A DNA stretch of 64,000 nt from Methylobacterium haplocladii (GTDB lineage: Bacteria; Pseudomonadota; Alphaproteobacteria; Rhizobiales; Beijerinckiaceae). A model generated the notes under the pieces. It did not search any database. It had not been told where the DNA came from and was given only the letters and a program-made list of their open reading frames with translations. The DNA lies in contig NZ_BJZT01000035.1 in assembly GCF_007992175.1 (NCBI RefSeq), positions 1 through 64,000 on the forward strand. Reading direction: 5' to 3'. Position 1 is the stretch's first letter. Every line of letters begins with the position of its first letter. Shown here piece after piece: positions 17,777 through 26,762 of the stretch. A program made the position numbers and the translations under genes.

Positions 17777-19102
17777 CTACCGCCCCGCCAGCAACGGCGA
17801 CCACGTCGGGTCGGACGCGAACGACGGCGTCGGAACCGGGTTCTCAACCTTTCCGGTGATGTCGACCATGTAGAGCTTACCCCCACCCTGGCCGCCGGGA
17901 TCGCGAAAAAACATCACGTACTGGCCGTTCGGCGCGAAGGTCGGGCCCTCGTTGTGAAAGCCCTCGGTCAGCACGCGCTCGCCGGAGCCGTCGGGCTTCA
18001 TCACGCAGATGGCGAAGCCGCCCTTGCGCTGGCGGGTGAAGGCGATGAGGTCGCCCTTGGGGGACCACGCCGGCTGGGAGGCCGAGCCTTCGCCGAACGA
18101 GATGCGGTGGGCGTTCGAGCCGTCGGCCCCCATCACGTAGATCTGCTGCGAGCCGCCGCGGTCCGATTCGAACACGATCTGACCGCCGTCGGGCGAGTAG
18201 GTCGGCGAGGTGTCGATGGCGAGTCCCTGGGTGACCGGGTGCTGGGCCTTCGAGGCGATGTCAACGGTGACGATGTCGGCGTTGCCGCCCTGCTGAACGC
18301 TCATCACGAGGCGGCGCCCGTCCGGCGAGAAGCGCGGGCTGGTGCTCATCGAATCGAAACTGCCCACCGTCTGGCGGGTGCCGCTCTCGAGGTCGATCAT
18401 CTGGACCTTCGGCTGCTGGCCGGAGGCCTGGGTCATGAAGGCGATGTCCTGGCCGGCCGGCGAGTACCGCGGCGCCACCACCGAGACGTCTCCGGAGGTC
18501 AGCGCGCGCACGTTGGCGCCGTCCTGGTCCATGACCATCAGGCGCTTGCGACGGCGCTCCTTCGGGCCGGACTCGTCGACGAAGGCGACGCGGCTGTCGA
18601 AGTAGCCGCCGATGCCGGTGATCTTGGTGTAGACCACGTCCGAGATCAGGTGGCCGGCGCGACGCGCATTGCCCGGATCGGTGCCGTATTGCTGCCCGGT
18701 GACCTGCTGGCCCGAGGTGACGTCCCAGAGCCGGAACTCGACCTTGAGCTTGCCGCCGGCGTCACGGCCGACGCGACCTGTGACGAGGGCCTGGATGCCG
18801 GTGCCGCGCCACTTCTCGAAGTTCGGTGCGGCGTCGAAGCTCGGGTTCTCGGGGAAGCGGGTCTTCTCCAACGGTGAGAAATAGCCCGAGCGGCGCAGGT
18901 TGTTCGTCACGACGCTCGACATCAGCGTGCCGAGGCTCGGATCGCCCGCGAAGTCGACGATGGCGATCGGCAGCGGCTGGAACGCGCCGCCGCCGATGCG
19001 CAGCTGGAGCTGGGCCTGTGCGGGCGCCGCGGCACTGAATGTCAGCGCGAGCGCGGTGAAGGCTGCGGCGAGGGTGCGCCGGGTGAGGAATTGCTGCGTC
19101 AT
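17777..19102 (-). CDS. tolB: Tol-Pal system periplasmic protein TolB
   Basis: A 441-residue periplasmic protein with a Sec signal (LAAAFTALALTFSAAAPAQA). The mature N-terminal domain (~33-170) contains LRRSGYFSP, which normally contacts Pal/TolA. A C-terminal six-bladed beta-propeller follows, with repeated PRYSP, PRFSPDGR, PTYSPDGG, PAWSPKGD and PTFAPNG blade motifs. It helps energised outer-membrane constriction at division. It is the last tol gene of the minus-strand cluster; pal, which usually follows, is not present here. Confidence 0.95.
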   Translation of the reverse strand: MTQQFLTRRTLAAAFTALALTFSAAAPAQAQLQLRIGGGAFQPLPIAIVDFAGDPSLGTLMSSVVTNNLRRSGYFSPLEKTRFPENPSFDAAPNFEKWRGTGIQALVTGRVGRDAGGKLKVEFRLWDVTSGQQVTGQQYGTDPGNARRAGHLISDVVYTKITGIGGYFDSRVAFVDESGPKERRRKRLMVMDQDGANVRALTSGDVSVVAPRYSPAGQDIAFMTQASGQQPKVQMIDLESGTRQTVGSFDSMSTSPRFSPDGRRLVMSVQQGGNADIVTVDIASKAQHPVTQGLAIDTSPTYSPDGGQIVFESDRGGSQQIYVMGADGSNAHRISFGEGSASQPAWSPKGDLIAFTRQRKGGFAICVMKPDGSGERVLTEGFHNEGPTFAPNGQYVMFFRDPGGQGGGKLYMVDITGKVENPVPTPSFASDPTWSPLLAGR

Positions 19103-19143
19103 GATCGCTTCCGGATAGGGAGAGGGTCCGGGTGGAGCCGCCG

Positions 19144-19256
19144 TCTCTCCTCCCCCTTGCGGGGAGGAGTTGGAGGTGGGGGTCGTGCCGACTCGCCGAC
19201 GGAGTCAGGCGGAACCACCCCCACCCCCTGCCCCTCCCCGCAAGGGGGAGGGGAGA
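19144..19256. repeat. Large imperfect inverted repeat between tolA and tolB
   Basis: Two ~40-base arms (19144-19183 and 19215-19256) are near-perfect reverse complements. Each arm contains its own small stem, CCTCCCC-CTTGCGG-GGAGG and its complement. The 31-base centre is unrelated. In the tolA-tolB transcript it would fold into a very stable cruciform or hairpin. It resembles the dispersed CCCCTTGCGGGG-type extragenic palindromes of alphaproteobacteria. Confidence 0.7.
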
Positions 19257-19257
19257 G

Positions 19258-20532
19258 TCACACCCGCGAGAACTCGAACTCGGCGTTGATGGCTTTCCAG
19301 TCGTTGTAATACGGCGCGTATTGCGACGGAATCTTGTAGGGCGCGCAGCGGCGCACGGCGCGCAGCGCGGCCTGGGCGATCGACTGGTCTACCGCGTTCT
19401 GGCCCGAGCGCAGGATCCGCGGTTCGGAGGTGAGCGATCCGTCCGCGTTCAGCTTGATGTCGAGCATCGGCAGGATCACGCCCTGGGCCGCACCCGGAGG
19501 CGCCGAGTAGCAGCGCTCGATCTGCTGCTGCAGCATGCCGACGAGGGCGTCACGCAAGCTCGGCGACAGCTTCTGGGCGTTGCCGGTCGTGGTGCCGAGG
19601 GAGGCCGTGCGCTGGACCTCGCGGCCGGTGGCGCCGGTGGATTGCGAGGGCGCCTTGTTGGCCAGCAGCTCCTTGATGTCGCCGGCATTGAACTTGTCGG
19701 CCATCTCGGCCTGCTTGCGGGCCTTGGCTTCGGCATCCGCCTTGGCCTTCGCCTCGGCCATGGCCTTCACCTTGGCCTTTGCTGCCGCTTCGGCCCTTGC
19801 CTTGGCGACCGCATCGGCTTTGGCCTTCGCGTCCGCCTCAGCCTTGGCTTTGGCTTCCGCAAGCTTCTGCTGGGCCTCGGCCTTCGCTTCCGCCTCGGCT
19901 TCCGCCTTCGCCTCGGCCTTGGCTTTCGCGTCGGCCTTCGCCTTGGCCTCGGCTTTTGCCTTGGCGGCAGCCTCCTTCGCGGCAGCTTCCTTGGCGACCG
20001 CCTCGGCTTCCTCGCGCTCGACGAGTTTCTGGAGCTCGTCGCGCTTGGCGGCCTCGGCCTTCTCAGCCTTCGCGGCGGCTTCAGCAGCCTTCGCGGCCTT
20101 CACTTCGGCAGCCTTCTCCGCCTTGGCCTCGGCTGCCTTGGCGGCTGCGGCGGCGGCCTCTTCCTTGACGGTCTCGGAGAGCTCGGCGCGCAGCGGAATC
20201 TCGTCGACGGAGGCGACCTTCATCTCGGCAGGGCGCGTCGGCGGCGCCGGCTTGTCGACCTTGGCGTTCTCGGGCTCGCGATCCTCGACCTTCTCGGAGA
20301 CGCGGTCGGCCTTGTTCGGCTTTTCCTGCGGCTTCTCGGCGTTGCGCTCGCCGCGGGTCAATTCCGAGAATTGCTGCTCGGTCAGCACCTCGACCGGCAC
20401 GCCCTCGTCGGCGTTCGGTAGGGCCGGCGCGGCCACCGCGAACAGCGCCAACGCCAGCAACGCCACATGCGTGCCGGCGGAGACCCAGACTCCGGGCTCG
20501 CTGCGGTCGAAGGAAGGCTTGGGGAAGCGCAC
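19258..20532 (-). CDS. tolA: TolA-like inner-membrane bridging protein
   Basis: A 424-residue protein. One N-terminal membrane anchor lies at ~15-38 ([22 protein letters not shown]). A Pro/Lys-rich stretch follows, then a ~170-residue helical rod composed almost only of Ala, Lys and Glu (~145-270). The C-terminal globular TolA/TonB-like domain is at ~305-424 ([26 protein letters not shown]). TolA couples the TolQR proton motor to TolB/Pal. It starts 13 bases after tolR. The A/K/E rod is encoded by low-complexity DNA of GCC/AAG/GAG-type codons. Confidence 0.9.
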   Translation of the reverse strand: MRFPKPSFDRSEPGVWVSAGTHVALLALALFAVAAPALPNADEGVPVEVLTEQQFSELTRGERNAEKPQEKPNKADRVSEKVEDREPENAKVDKPAPPTRPAEMKVASVDEIPLRAELSETVKEEAAAAAAKAAEAKAEKAAEVKAAKAAEAAAKAEKAEAAKRDELQKLVEREEAEAVAKEAAAKEAAAKAKAEAKAKADAKAKAEAKAEAEAEAKAEAQQKLAEAKAKAEADAKAKADAVAKARAEAAAKAKVKAMAEAKAKADAEAKARKQAEMADKFNAGDIKELLANKAPSQSTGATGREVQRTASLGTTTGNAQKLSPSLRDALVGMLQQQIERCYSAPPGAAQGVILPMLDIKLNADGSLTSEPRILRSGQNAVDQSIAQAALRAVRRCAPYKIPSQYAPYYNDWKAINAEFEFSRV

Positions 20533-20545
20533 CTGTCCGCGCCCC

Positions 20546-20992
20546 TCAGTTCTGTTCCGGCTCGGTGACGAGCGCCACCTTCTTGAAGCCGCCGCCGGTG
20601 ACGATCGCCATCACCTGAGCGATGCGGCCGTACTCCACGCGCTTGTCGCCGCGCACGAAGACACGCTCCTCGGTGCCGGTCTTCGCGGTCTCCATGAGCT
20701 GGGGCACGATGTCGTCGTCCCGCAGCTCGGTCTCGCCGAGGAAGATCTGGCCGGATTGACGCACCGACAGCGTGATCGGCTTGACGTCGGAGTTCAGCGG
20801 GCTCGCCTTCGATTGCGGCAGGTCGAGGGGCACGCCCACCGTCATCATCGGCGCGGCGACCATGAACACGATCAGCAGTACCAGGACGACGTCGATGAAC
20901 GGCGTCATGTTGATCTCGTTGATGGGGCCGGGCCCGCGCTTGCCGCGCCGGCGCCGCTTGCCCCCACCACCCGCACCGTGGCTCATGCCCAT
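20546..20992 (-). CDS. tolR: Tol system proton-channel subunit TolR
   Basis: An ExbD/TolR-family protein of 148 residues. It has a basic, glycine-rich N-terminus, one membrane span ([19 protein letters not shown]) holding the essential aspartate of EINMTPFID, and a periplasmic domain ending in [10 protein letters not shown]. With TolQ it forms the proton-driven motor of the Tol-Pal system. It lies between tolQ (27 bases) and tolA (13 bases). Confidence 0.94.
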   Translation of the reverse strand: MGMSHGAGGGGKRRRRGKRGPGPINEINMTPFIDVVLVLLIVFMVAAPMMTVGVPLDLPQSKASPLNSDVKPITLSVRQSGQIFLGETELRDDDIVPQLMETAKTGTEERVFVRGDKRVEYGRIAQVMAIVTGGGFKKVALVTEPEQN

Positions 20993-21019
20993 CAGGCTGT
21001 TCCTGCTACTGCGGTGACG

Positions 21020-21736
<717 letters not shown>

Positions 21737-22160
21737 CGGTCGGATCCCAAGAGCCCCAAGGCACAGCGACGGTGGCGGCGTCCCGGTCGGGTCCCGCGTC
21801 TTCGCCAGATCCTTGAGCGATATCAAAGGAGATCGCTCGCGAATCTGTCGAAAGTAAGGGCCGAGCTTGCCCGGACACCGCATGACACGCGCGACGGTTT
21901 CGCGAAGCCTGTTAGGCGCGCGTCAGGGTTAAGGAATGGTTGTCGATCTGGGCCGTCATGCGGTTGCACGGTGTTCACGCAGACCTTCGGATCGTGCGGC
22001 GCGACCGATGCGGAGAGCATGCCAAGACGGAGGAGGGGGTGGGACAGGCCGGCTCGGCCCTCGGCTTTAACCGCGTCCTCAACTTCCGCGGCCGTCAGGC
22101 TCGATTGCGCGTGCACTTGCAACCGAAACGCTGTTCAGTCGTCGGCGACAGGAGTGCATG
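21737..22160. promoter_or_regulatory. Divergent intergenic region between tolQ and methyltransferase
   Basis: About 420 bases separating tolQ (minus) from the methyltransferase (plus), so it must hold both promoters. Short open frames cross it but lack ribosome sites and protein-like composition. No clear -35/-10 pair, riboswitch or terminator was identified. Confidence 0.3.
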
Positions 22161-22898
22161 ATGTCGTCCGACGCTATCTGGCAACGCTACGGCGAGAGCG
22201 ACCCGTATTACGGCGTGCTCACCCTCGACGCCTACCGGAAAGACAACATCGCGGCGAACAAGGACGCCTTCTTCGCCTCCGGTGAGCGCTCGGTGGCGCG
22301 GGTGTTGGCTCAGGTCGAGGCGGCCGTCGGGCCGGTGCGGCGCGGCCATGCCGTGGATTTCGGCGCGGGCGTCGGCCGCCTCAGCCTACCCCTCGGCCGA
22401 CGCTTCGAACGCGTCTCCTCGATCGACGTCTCGCCCGGCATGCTGCGGGAACTGCAGAGCAACGCGACGGCACAGGGCGCGTCCAACCTCACCCTCTGCA
22501 ACCGCGTCGACGAGGTTGCGCAGCCGATCGACTTCGCGCTGAGCCTGATCGTGCTCCAGCACATCGACCCGCAGCGTGGCCGCGACGTGATCCTCGGCAT
22601 CGCGGACCGGCTCGCGCCCGGCGGCATACTGGCCCTCGACGTGCCGATCATGAGCCGCCGCTCACGTGGCTGGCATTTCGTCCGCAGGTTGCGCGACCGA
22701 GTGCCCCTTGTGCAGACCGCCTGGAACCTGCTCCGCGGGCGCCCCGCTCACGACGGCGGCATGCAGATGAACCTCTATCCGGTGAACGAGATCACCGAGG
22801 CGCTGTTTGCCCGCGGCATGGCTTCGGTGACCCTGCTGCCGACCGAGCCCGACCCATTCTTCGCGGGCGCGCTCATCGTGTGTCGCAAGGCCGGTTAG
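22161..22898 (+). CDS. Class I SAM-dependent methyltransferase
   Basis: A 245-residue Rossmann-fold methyltransferase. Motif I is AVDFGAGVGRLSLPLG, the motif II acidic residue lies in SSIDVSPGMLRELQ, and motif IV-V lies around ALSLIVLQHIDPQ, followed by LAPGGILALDVP. The fold and order resemble ubiquinone/biotin- and toxin-type small-molecule methyltransferases; the substrate is not evident. Two adjacent ATGs (22158, 22161) are possible; the second has better spacing to GGAG. Its stop overlaps the stop of convergent ybgC by 4 bases. It interrupts the usual ybgC-tolQ order. Confidence 0.8.
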   Translation: MSSDAIWQRYGESDPYYGVLTLDAYRKDNIAANKDAFFASGERSVARVLAQVEAAVGPVRRGHAVDFGAGVGRLSLPLGRRFERVSSIDVSPGMLRELQSNATAQGASNLTLCNRVDEVAQPIDFALSLIVLQHIDPQRGRDVILGIADRLAPGGILALDVPIMSRRSRGWHFVRRLRDRVPLVQTAWNLLRGRPAHDGGMQMNLYPVNEITEALFARGMASVTLLPTEPDPFFAGALIVCRKAG

Positions 22899-23341
22899 CC
22901 CGGCTCGGAAATCGCGCGGGTCAGCGAGCGCCTGATCGAGTCGGGCAGTCGGATCGCGCGGCCGTCGCGCACGCAGGCGACGACAACGTCGGCCCGCGTC
23001 AGCGTCTGGCCATCCCGCCTGACTTCCTGCGACAGGTGCATCGAGGCCCCGCGCAGCTCGCTCGACCAGGTGAGCACGTCGAGCAGATCGTCCATGCGGG
23101 CGGCCTTGAGGAAGTCCAGGGTCATCTTTCGCACGACGAAGACGAGGCCGCGCGCGTCCCGGTGCAGATCCGACTGATCGCCGGCTAGGGAGCGCAGCAG
23201 CTCCGTCCGCCCGCGCTCCATGAAGCGCAGGTAGCTCGCATGATAGACGAAGCCGGAAAAGTCGGTGTCTTCGTAGTAGACCCGCAGCGGCAAACGGTGG
23301 ACGCCGTCACCAAGGGTTCCACCGAGCGTGGCCGCCGTCAT
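22895..23341 (-). CDS. ybgC: Tol-Pal associated acyl-CoA thioesterase YbgC
   Basis: A hotdog-fold thioesterase of 148 residues. The catalytic loop YYEDTDFSGFVYHASYL carries the conserved aspartate and histidine. The C-terminal half (RKMTLDFLKAARMDDLLDV) is typical of the YbgC/4-hydroxybenzoyl-CoA thioesterase family. It sits at the head of the tol cluster, as in most Proteobacteria. GAGGAG lies just before ATG 23341. The extra upstream in-frame codons are not conserved. Confidence 0.9.
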   Translation of the reverse strand: MTAATLGGTLGDGVHRLPLRVYYEDTDFSGFVYHASYLRFMERGRTELLRSLAGDQSDLHRDARGLVFVVRKMTLDFLKAARMDDLLDVLTWSSELRGASMHLSQEVRRDGQTLTRADVVVACVRDGRAIRLPDSIRRSLTRAISEPG

Positions 23342-23469
23342 GTTCTCCTCGCCCACATGTGATCCCAAGCGTTCGTGATACGGCCTCTAGAAAGGGCGAA
23401 CGGCTAGCATCCGATGCCGGCGAGGCAAAGGCGGCCGTGGGGCGCCAGCGCAGTCTCCGACGGCGTCGT

Positions 23470-23763
23470 TCACCCGCCGTGACGTTTTCCGAGTAAGCGT
23501 CGGCTGAGACCGTTCCCCCGCCCGTGGCCATGGTTCAGCGGGACCACGGCCCGGTGCGGCTGTTCTGCCTTTCTCATGCGGGCGGCAGCGCGATGGCCTA
23601 TGCGCGCCGGCACCATCAGCCTGCCGTTGCCCCGGCCGAGATCGGCCACCGTGCCGCCGCCGCGCGTCTCGAACGCGACCTCGTGCTCGACGAGATGGTG
23701 GATCAGTCGCGCGGCGAGCGCCGCCGGATCGGCGAGTACGATGTCGGTCTCGGATATCGGCAT
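23470..23763 (-). pseudogene. N-terminal stump of a siderophore-interacting protein (DUF2218)
   Basis: The first ~50 residues (MPISETDIVLADPAALAARL, then HHLVEHEVAFETRGGG) look like the DUF2218 domain that begins many siderophore-interacting flavoreductases. After about 23612 the frame reads the antisense of another gene fragment and stops at 23470. The FAD- and NAD-binding domains, normally ~250 residues more, are missing. The start lies 43 bases after the FecI-like sigma gene, so it was probably the second gene of that operon. DUF2218 assignment is from pattern memory and needs a profile search. Confidence 0.5.
23524..23611 (+). pseudogene. 5' stump of a type II (NRPS) thioesterase
   Basis: The forward frame starts MAMVQRDHGPVRLFCLSHAG and continues GSAMAYARR, which matches the first ~30 residues of editing thioesterases of nonribosomal peptide synthetases (RLFCxPxAGGSA). 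The similarity ends at about 23611, where the sequence becomes the antisense of the siderophore-interacting protein stump. The catalytic GHSMG and the rest of the hydrolase are absent. Together with its neighbours it suggests a deleted siderophore gene cluster. Confidence 0.5.
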
Positions 23764-23806
23764 TCCGGTGCTGTCTCCGGCCGCTCCCTGCGAACTCGGC
23801 GGAGCC

Positions 23807-24349
23807 TCAAGCCGCCACCGCGGCCGGCGCCTTCTCGGCCTCGTCGTCGAGCGCCTTGCGGCAGAGCGCGGTGGCGTCGCGGATCATGAAGTTGACGAGC
23901 GTCGGCGAGACGCCATTTTCGGCGGCGATGGTTTTCTGCGGCACGCCGTCGAGGCGATGAGCGAGGATGGCGCGGCGGGTGCGGGCGGGCGCCGTGTCCA
24001 GTGCCGCGAACACGGCCTTGAGCGCCTGGCAGGCCTCCATGCGCTGCTGCGGGCAGGCGCAGGGGCTTGCGGTCTCGTCGGCATCGGCCATCGGCGCGAG
24101 CAGCCGGCATTCCAGGCCGACCTGCCGCACGGTGTCGATGGCGAGGTTGCGGATCATGCGGCGGACGTAGCCCTTGGGGCTGTGCAACCCCGTCTCGGGA
24201 CCGCCCTGCCAGATCCGCAGGGCGGCCTCCTGCACCACGTCCTCCGCGCGGGCGCGGCATTTGAGGATGCGATGCGCCACCTCCACGAGCCGCTTGCGGT
24301 CGGCGAGCAGGATGTCGAGCAGATCCTGTCGCGGGAAAGCGTCCTGCAT
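23807..24349 (-). CDS. FecI-like ECF sigma factor
   Basis: A 180-residue ECF sigma factor. Region 2 (~residues 15-75) includes HRILKCRARAEDVVQEAALRI and the -10 recognition segment GYVRRMIRNLAIDTVR. Region 4 (~115-165) includes HRLDGVPQKTIAAENGVSPT and ends with VNFMIRDATALCRKAL, as in the iron-starvation group (FecI/PvdS/RpoI). Such factors switch on siderophore synthesis and uptake. Here the downstream genes are truncated, and no FecR-like anti-sigma is adjacent, so its remaining regulon is unclear. Confidence 0.8.
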   Translation of the reverse strand: MQDAFPRQDLLDILLADRKRLVEVAHRILKCRARAEDVVQEAALRIWQGGPETGLHSPKGYVRRMIRNLAIDTVRQVGLECRLLAPMADADETASPCACPQQRMEACQALKAVFAALDTAPARTRRAILAHRLDGVPQKTIAAENGVSPTLVNFMIRDATALCRKALDDEAEKAPAAVAA

Positions 24350-24851
24350 GGTCCGTACTGGTCCGCCCGTGGGCGAGCGCCTCTGCGATCGGAACCCGGT
24401 ATGCCTGAATACGCATCCGCCGGGACCGATATCCCGGGAGCAACACGCGCACAGCAGCTTGGTTGCCGAGCCCGGCCGATAACCGTGGTCTAGCAGCAGA
24501 GAAAATCGCGTTCAATACGGGCGGGCCATCAGAGCATGACAGACACTTCGCCGAAAACTCCGAGTTTATACTTATTCCAACTTCGATCTAGGCAGTTTGA
24601 TACTTTGGTCGGCATCCGTTGGGCATGGTCGGGCGGTAGTAGACCTTGCCGCCCCGATGCTCAGCCCCGTGCGGCTCTATGTGCCGGTAATCGCCGGCCG
24701 TGTGGCGCTCGGGGCGCTTGTAGGGCGACTGAAGCTGCTGGGGCCGCCGCTATTCAATCGTTGGATGAACGACCCATGCGTGCCTGCGTTCTGGAGCGTC
24801 CAAGAAAGAACCCCGCCGCCGTTTCCGGTCGGCGGGATGTCTCGCCGGTGA
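24350..24851. other. Gene-poor region upstream of the sigma factor
   Basis: About 500 bases. The part 24535-24605 is AT-rich (GAGTTTATACTTATTCC) and may hold a promoter. The minus strand from 24757 to 24598 has a protein-like stretch (KRPERHTAGDYRHIEPHG, then KVYYRPTMPNG) between two stops with no start codon, which may be the tail of a decayed small secreted protein. A C-CGGGA-ccgata-TCCCG-G palindrome occurs at 24420-24437. No intact gene is supported. Confidence 0.3.
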
Positions 24852-25268
24852 TCAGCGGCGGTTGCTGCTGTGCAGGAGCAGCGCGAGGCCGTAGCCGACG
24901 GCGCCGGCGATGAGCAGCGCCACCATCGGATTCTCTTCGACGCGCGACGTCACGGCGCGATGACCGTCGCGGACGTACTCGCCGCCGCGATCGTAGGCGT
25001 CGCGGGCGTAGTCGCTGCCGCGGTCATAGGCGTCCCGCGCATAGTCGCTGCCGCGCTCGTAAGCGTCGCCGACGTAGTCGCCGACATCCTCCGCCACGTC
25101 GCGGGCCTTGTCCTTGGCCTGTCCGTAGGCTTGCTGGGCCTTGCCCTCCGCCTCCCGGTAGCGGCCCTCAACTGACTCGCGCGACGTGCCGAGGGCATCG
25201 CCAACCGCGCCCTGGACCTTGCCGCCGAGGTCTTTGGCGCCGCCGATGACGCGATCCGTGTCCACCAT
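24852..25268 (-). CDS. CsbD-type stress protein with C-terminal membrane anchor
   Basis: A 138-residue protein. The CsbD-like N-terminus (GGAKDLGGKVQGAVGDALG) is followed by a charged helical stretch. Tandem 11-residue repeats RGSDYARDAYD come next, encoded by 33-bp DNA repeats. Last comes an ElaB/YqjD-like membrane segment (VALLIAGAVGYGLALLLH). It is probably an inner-membrane-associated general stress protein. AGGAG lies 7 bases before ATG 25268; the open frame extends further upstream but without support. CsbD members are induced by stationary phase or osmotic stress in other bacteria. Confidence 0.7.
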   Translation of the reverse strand: MVDTDRVIGGAKDLGGKVQGAVGDALGTSRESVEGRYREAEGKAQQAYGQAKDKARDVAEDVGDYVGDAYERGSDYARDAYDRGSDYARDAYDRGGEYVRDGHRAVTSRVEENPMVALLIAGAVGYGLALLLHSSNRR

Positions 25269-25406
25269 ATCCGTGCTCCTCGAAACCGTCCGTCTTCCGC
25301 CCGGCGCGAGGTACCGCGCGGCGGGTGGATCGATCACAGAACGCCTGAGGGCCGAATGTGTCCCGCGTTGCGCCGAATTTCTCGGACGGAGCGTGAACGG
25401 ATAGGC

Positions 25407-26762
25407 TCAGCGTCCCCCGCCCCCTCCGAACCCGCCACCCCCTCCACCGAACCCGCCGCCACCCCCGCCGAAGCCGGGACCGCCGCCGAAACCCGGCATT
25501 CCGCCGGGGCCGCCCGGTCCCGACGGACCGATCCCGCCGCGACCTGCTCCCCCCGGCCCCATGCCACCGGGTCCGGGAGCGCCGCCGAACCCGCCGGACG
25601 GGCCGCCGCCCGGCATCGGCCGCGTGTCGATCCGATAGCCGCCGTCGCCGCCCGGTATCGCCCTGTCGGGACCGCCGCCTCGGCCCTGGCCACCGGGTCC
25701 GAACCCGCCGCCGCCGCGACCGCCGGGTCCGCCACCGGCTCCTCTGCCTCCAGGTTCCATGCCGTTCGGCCCGCCGCCGCCCGGACCCTGGCCTCCGGGA
25801 CTGCCCGTTCCGCCGTGCCCCTCGACGCGCATCGAATCGACGGTGAGGCGCCCGTCGGCCCCGACGCCGGTGGTCAGCACGGCCCGCGATCCGCTTGCGA
25901 CGGCGATGCCCGTCGTGTTCGCCAGCCACAGGCCCGAGCCGAGCCGCAGGGTCTCGCCCTGGCGCACGACGAAACCTTCGATCGAGGCGCGCCCGAGCCC
26001 GGCCGGGAACGGCCGGCTGACGTCGCGCGCCGAAGACACTGTCAGGGCCGTGCCGCCAGCCTGTCCCTCCACCGAAGCGCGGCGGCCGACGAGGGCCTTG
26101 GCCAGCCCGTCGAGCTTGAGGCCGCCGATCGCCGGCACGCCGTCGGCGCCCCTCGTTACGGGACCCGCGACGCGGGCCGGACCGTCGGGTCGCGCCTCGA
26201 TCAGGCTCGCGACGATGCTACCGTCGCCTCGGCGCAGGCCGCTGACGGCGACACGGTCACCAACCGCGAAGGCGCCGGCGCCTTGGGCCGTCGCGGTCCG
26301 CACGCTCTGGCCGAGCACGGTCATGCGGCCTTTGGCGACGCTCTCGACCGGTCCGACCACCTCGCTCGTCACGTCGATGCGCCGTGTCGTGAGCGCGCCC
26401 TCCATGCCCTGCGCGACCACGCGCACGACATGGCCGATCTTGAGGTCCGAGACCCGGGCCGGCGCGCCGTCGATGTGAACCGCGACGGTGTTTGGATAAG
26501 TGATGCGCAGATCGTTGACCACGATGGAGCCGAAACGGCGGATCGTGCCGATCACGCCCGTCCCGCCGATGCCGTGGTCGCCGCCGGGCGTCTCGTCCTC
26601 GGGCGCGCGAGCGCCGGTGCCGCCGATGCCGCGGTCGCTCGGCTCGACCGGCTGGGCGTACGGCCGGCGCACGGAGGCGAGCAGCAGCGGCAGGCCACCG
26701 AGCAGGCCGAGAAAGCGGCGTCGCCGGGGAGAGAAAGCCTCGCTCAAGGCGCGTCTCCTCAA
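25407..26762 (-). CDS. Secreted DUF5666 protein with glycine-rich tail
   Basis: A 451-residue protein. The N-terminus has a Tat-like signal (RRRRFLGLLGGLPLLLASV). The next ~240 residues contain several small beta-barrel DUF5666 units, each of the type FGSIVVNDLRI, GHVVRVVAQG, MTVLGQSVR and GDRVAVSGLRR. The last ~130 residues are almost entirely Gly, Pro and aromatic/Arg repeats (GPGG, GGGGGFGGGG), likely disordered. It overlaps the upstream DUF6502 gene by 4 bases (ATGA), so the two are translationally coupled. DUF5666 has no defined function; an envelope or surface role is inference. Confidence 0.75.
   Translation of the reverse strand: MRRRALSEAFSPRRRRFLGLLGGLPLLLASVRRPYAQPVEPSDRGIGGTGARAPEDETPGGDHGIGGTGVIGTIRRFGSIVVNDLRITYPNTVAVHIDGAPARVSDLKIGHVVRVVAQGMEGALTTRRIDVTSEVVGPVESVAKGRMTVLGQSVRTATAQGAGAFAVGDRVAVSGLRRGDGSIVASLIEARPDGPARVAGPVTRGADGVPAIGGLKLDGLAKALVGRRASVEGQAGGTALTVSSARDVSRPFPAGLGRASIEGFVVRQGETLRLGSGLWLANTTGIAVASGSRAVLTTGVGADGRLTVDSMRVEGHGGTGSPGGQGPGGGGPNGMEPGGRGAGGGPGGRGGGGFGPGGQGRGGGPDRAIPGGDGGYRIDTRPMPGGGPSGGFGGAPGPGGMGPGGAGRGGIGPSGPGGPGGMPGFGGGPGFGGGGGGFGGGGGGFGGGGGR

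Noticed and set aside
21823..22122. A 99-codon minus-strand frame between tolQ and the methyltransferase
   Set aside because: No ribosome site, mixed composition, and it lies in the divergent promoter region.
24597..24851. An 84-codon plus-strand frame downstream of the sigma factor's promoter side
   Set aside because: No ribosome site or family match. The opposite strand has a more protein-like but start-less stretch, so neither is called a gene.
25407..25800. Possible tandem repeat or CRISPR-like array in the GC-rich stretch
   Set aside because: The periodicity comes from Gly/Pro codons of the DUF5666 protein's tail. There are no constant repeats with unique spacers.
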